Assembly: GCF_010183535.1 (NCBI RefSeq)
Contig: NC_071328.1
Location: 2,294,001-2,358,000 of the forward strand
Origin: Caenorhabditis remanei
Taxonomy: Eukaryota > Nematoda > Chromadorea > Rhabditida > Rhabditidae
Direction of reading: 5' to 3'
Length of the DNA stretch: 64,000 nucleotides
The translations under genes were made by a program, and so were the position numbers. Positions 63,565-64,000 of the stretch are shown piece by piece. The first letter of the stretch is position 1. Every line of letters starts with the position of its first letter. The notes beneath the pieces were generated by a model. That model did not search any database. It had not been told where the DNA came from and saw nothing but the letters and a program-made list of their open reading frames with translations.

Positions 63565-63775
63565 GTTGTGTAGAACGCAACTAGCTCTACATTTTTGCAG
63601 TTGACAACTTTTTGATAGCTATTCACATTTTTGAGATATGCGCTTTTAAAGATAGCTACCTCCAAGGCTGCAAGAGAAAAGGAGGGGAGAGACGCAGAGA
63701 AGCGAGACGCCCTCCTCTTTTCGCACGCTCTCTCGCCCTCCTAACTTTAAATACGCATATCTCGAAAACGTGAGG
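63565..63775. repeat. FB1 foldback repeat, copy 20
   Basis: Left arm TTGCAGTTGACAACTTTTTGATAGC and hinge GACGCAGAGAAGCGAGACGCC are complete. The right arm is cut after CGCATATCTCGAAAACGTGAG. Confidence 0.8.
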
Positions 63776-64000
63776 GGCACGGTGATTTTTTCGCTACATT
63801 TCCCGTTGACAATTTTTCGCCTCATGGTGCGCAGAAAAATGGGCGGGGCTAAGGATGTAACCCCGCGGCACAGAAAAATGAGGTTAATAAATTGCAGTGA
63901 AGTGCAGAGAAAGTTTAATGAAAAGTGTTCGTTTGGAAACAAAAACATGGTAGATAAGTCAAAAATTGCTCGAAAAACGTATTTATGTTATCAAACCAGA

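Larger units (their letters stand above)
61291..64000. other. Gene-free, AT-rich stretch (last part)
   Basis: It contains the truncated palindromic element (61297-61606), a degenerate minisatellite (63083-63190), a segment matching one arm of the 42417 palindrome (63215-63300) and an FB1 copy (63565-63775). The longest open frame (61544-61993) starts inside a repeat and has no recognisable domain. No gene is supported. Confidence 0.55.

Overview
The window looks like an autosomal, repeat-rich stretch of a nematode genome, most likely a Caenorhabditis species. Introns are short and AT-rich with TTTTCAG-type acceptors. The families present (fukutin/LicD-like, DUF229, ShKT-domain, F-box, Wee1/Myt1-like kinases, FMO) are expanded or typical in rhabditids, and introns and spacers are full of foldback elements. 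All gene models are my own spliced reconstructions from splice sites, reading phase and paralogue comparison. No transcript or database evidence was available. Gene coordinates run from start codon to stop codon; exon lists are in the evidence.

Layout. (1) 0.8-16.4 kb: six members of a fukutin-like family (F1 +, F2 pseudogene -, F3 -, F4 -, F5 +, F6 -) plus two relic fragments; a seventh member (F7 +) lies at 37.0-38.8 kb. Exon sizes are almost invariant: the catalytic exon is 246 bp in five members and 249 bp in F7, and two others are 127 bp. F4 and F5 are head to head across a 210-bp palindromic promoter. (2) 17.3-31.3 kb: three Wee1/Myt1-like protein kinases, each with two coding exons and a phase-1 intron at the same place. 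K1 (-) and K3 (+) are arms of an inverted duplication of about 3.9 kb; K2 (-) lies in the spacer. (3) 32.2-35.3 kb: a DUF229 (sulfatase/phosphatase-fold) gene with a degenerate catalytic motif and a phase break. (4) 39.4-45.4 kb: two secreted ShKT-domain proteins built from phase-1 exons, one with a 151-bp tandem array in its intron. (5) 48.6-53.4 kb: a flavin-containing monooxygenase with a mariner-like element and a MITE in its introns, convergent with (6) an F-box protein gene at 53.6-57.0 kb. (7) 57-64 kb: no convincing gene, but nested palindromic repeats.

Mobile sequence dominates. One foldback family of about 250-290 bp has about 20 copies and sits in the same intron of six fukutin-like genes. 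A tRNA-derived foldback carrying A-box and B-box sequences has about ten copies. One of those is split by a 1,079-bp TIR element with a clean TA duplication. A mariner-sized element, several smaller TIR families and a 24-nt G tract are also present.

Functionally, the fukutin-like and DUF229 proteins are predicted type II membrane proteins of the secretory pathway, and their first exons encode similar membrane anchors. The kinases resemble inhibitory CDK kinases, the ShKT proteins are secreted, and the FMO is a redox enzyme. I see no operon or shared pathway. What ties the region together is its mode of evolution: inverted duplication, foldback insertion and decay.
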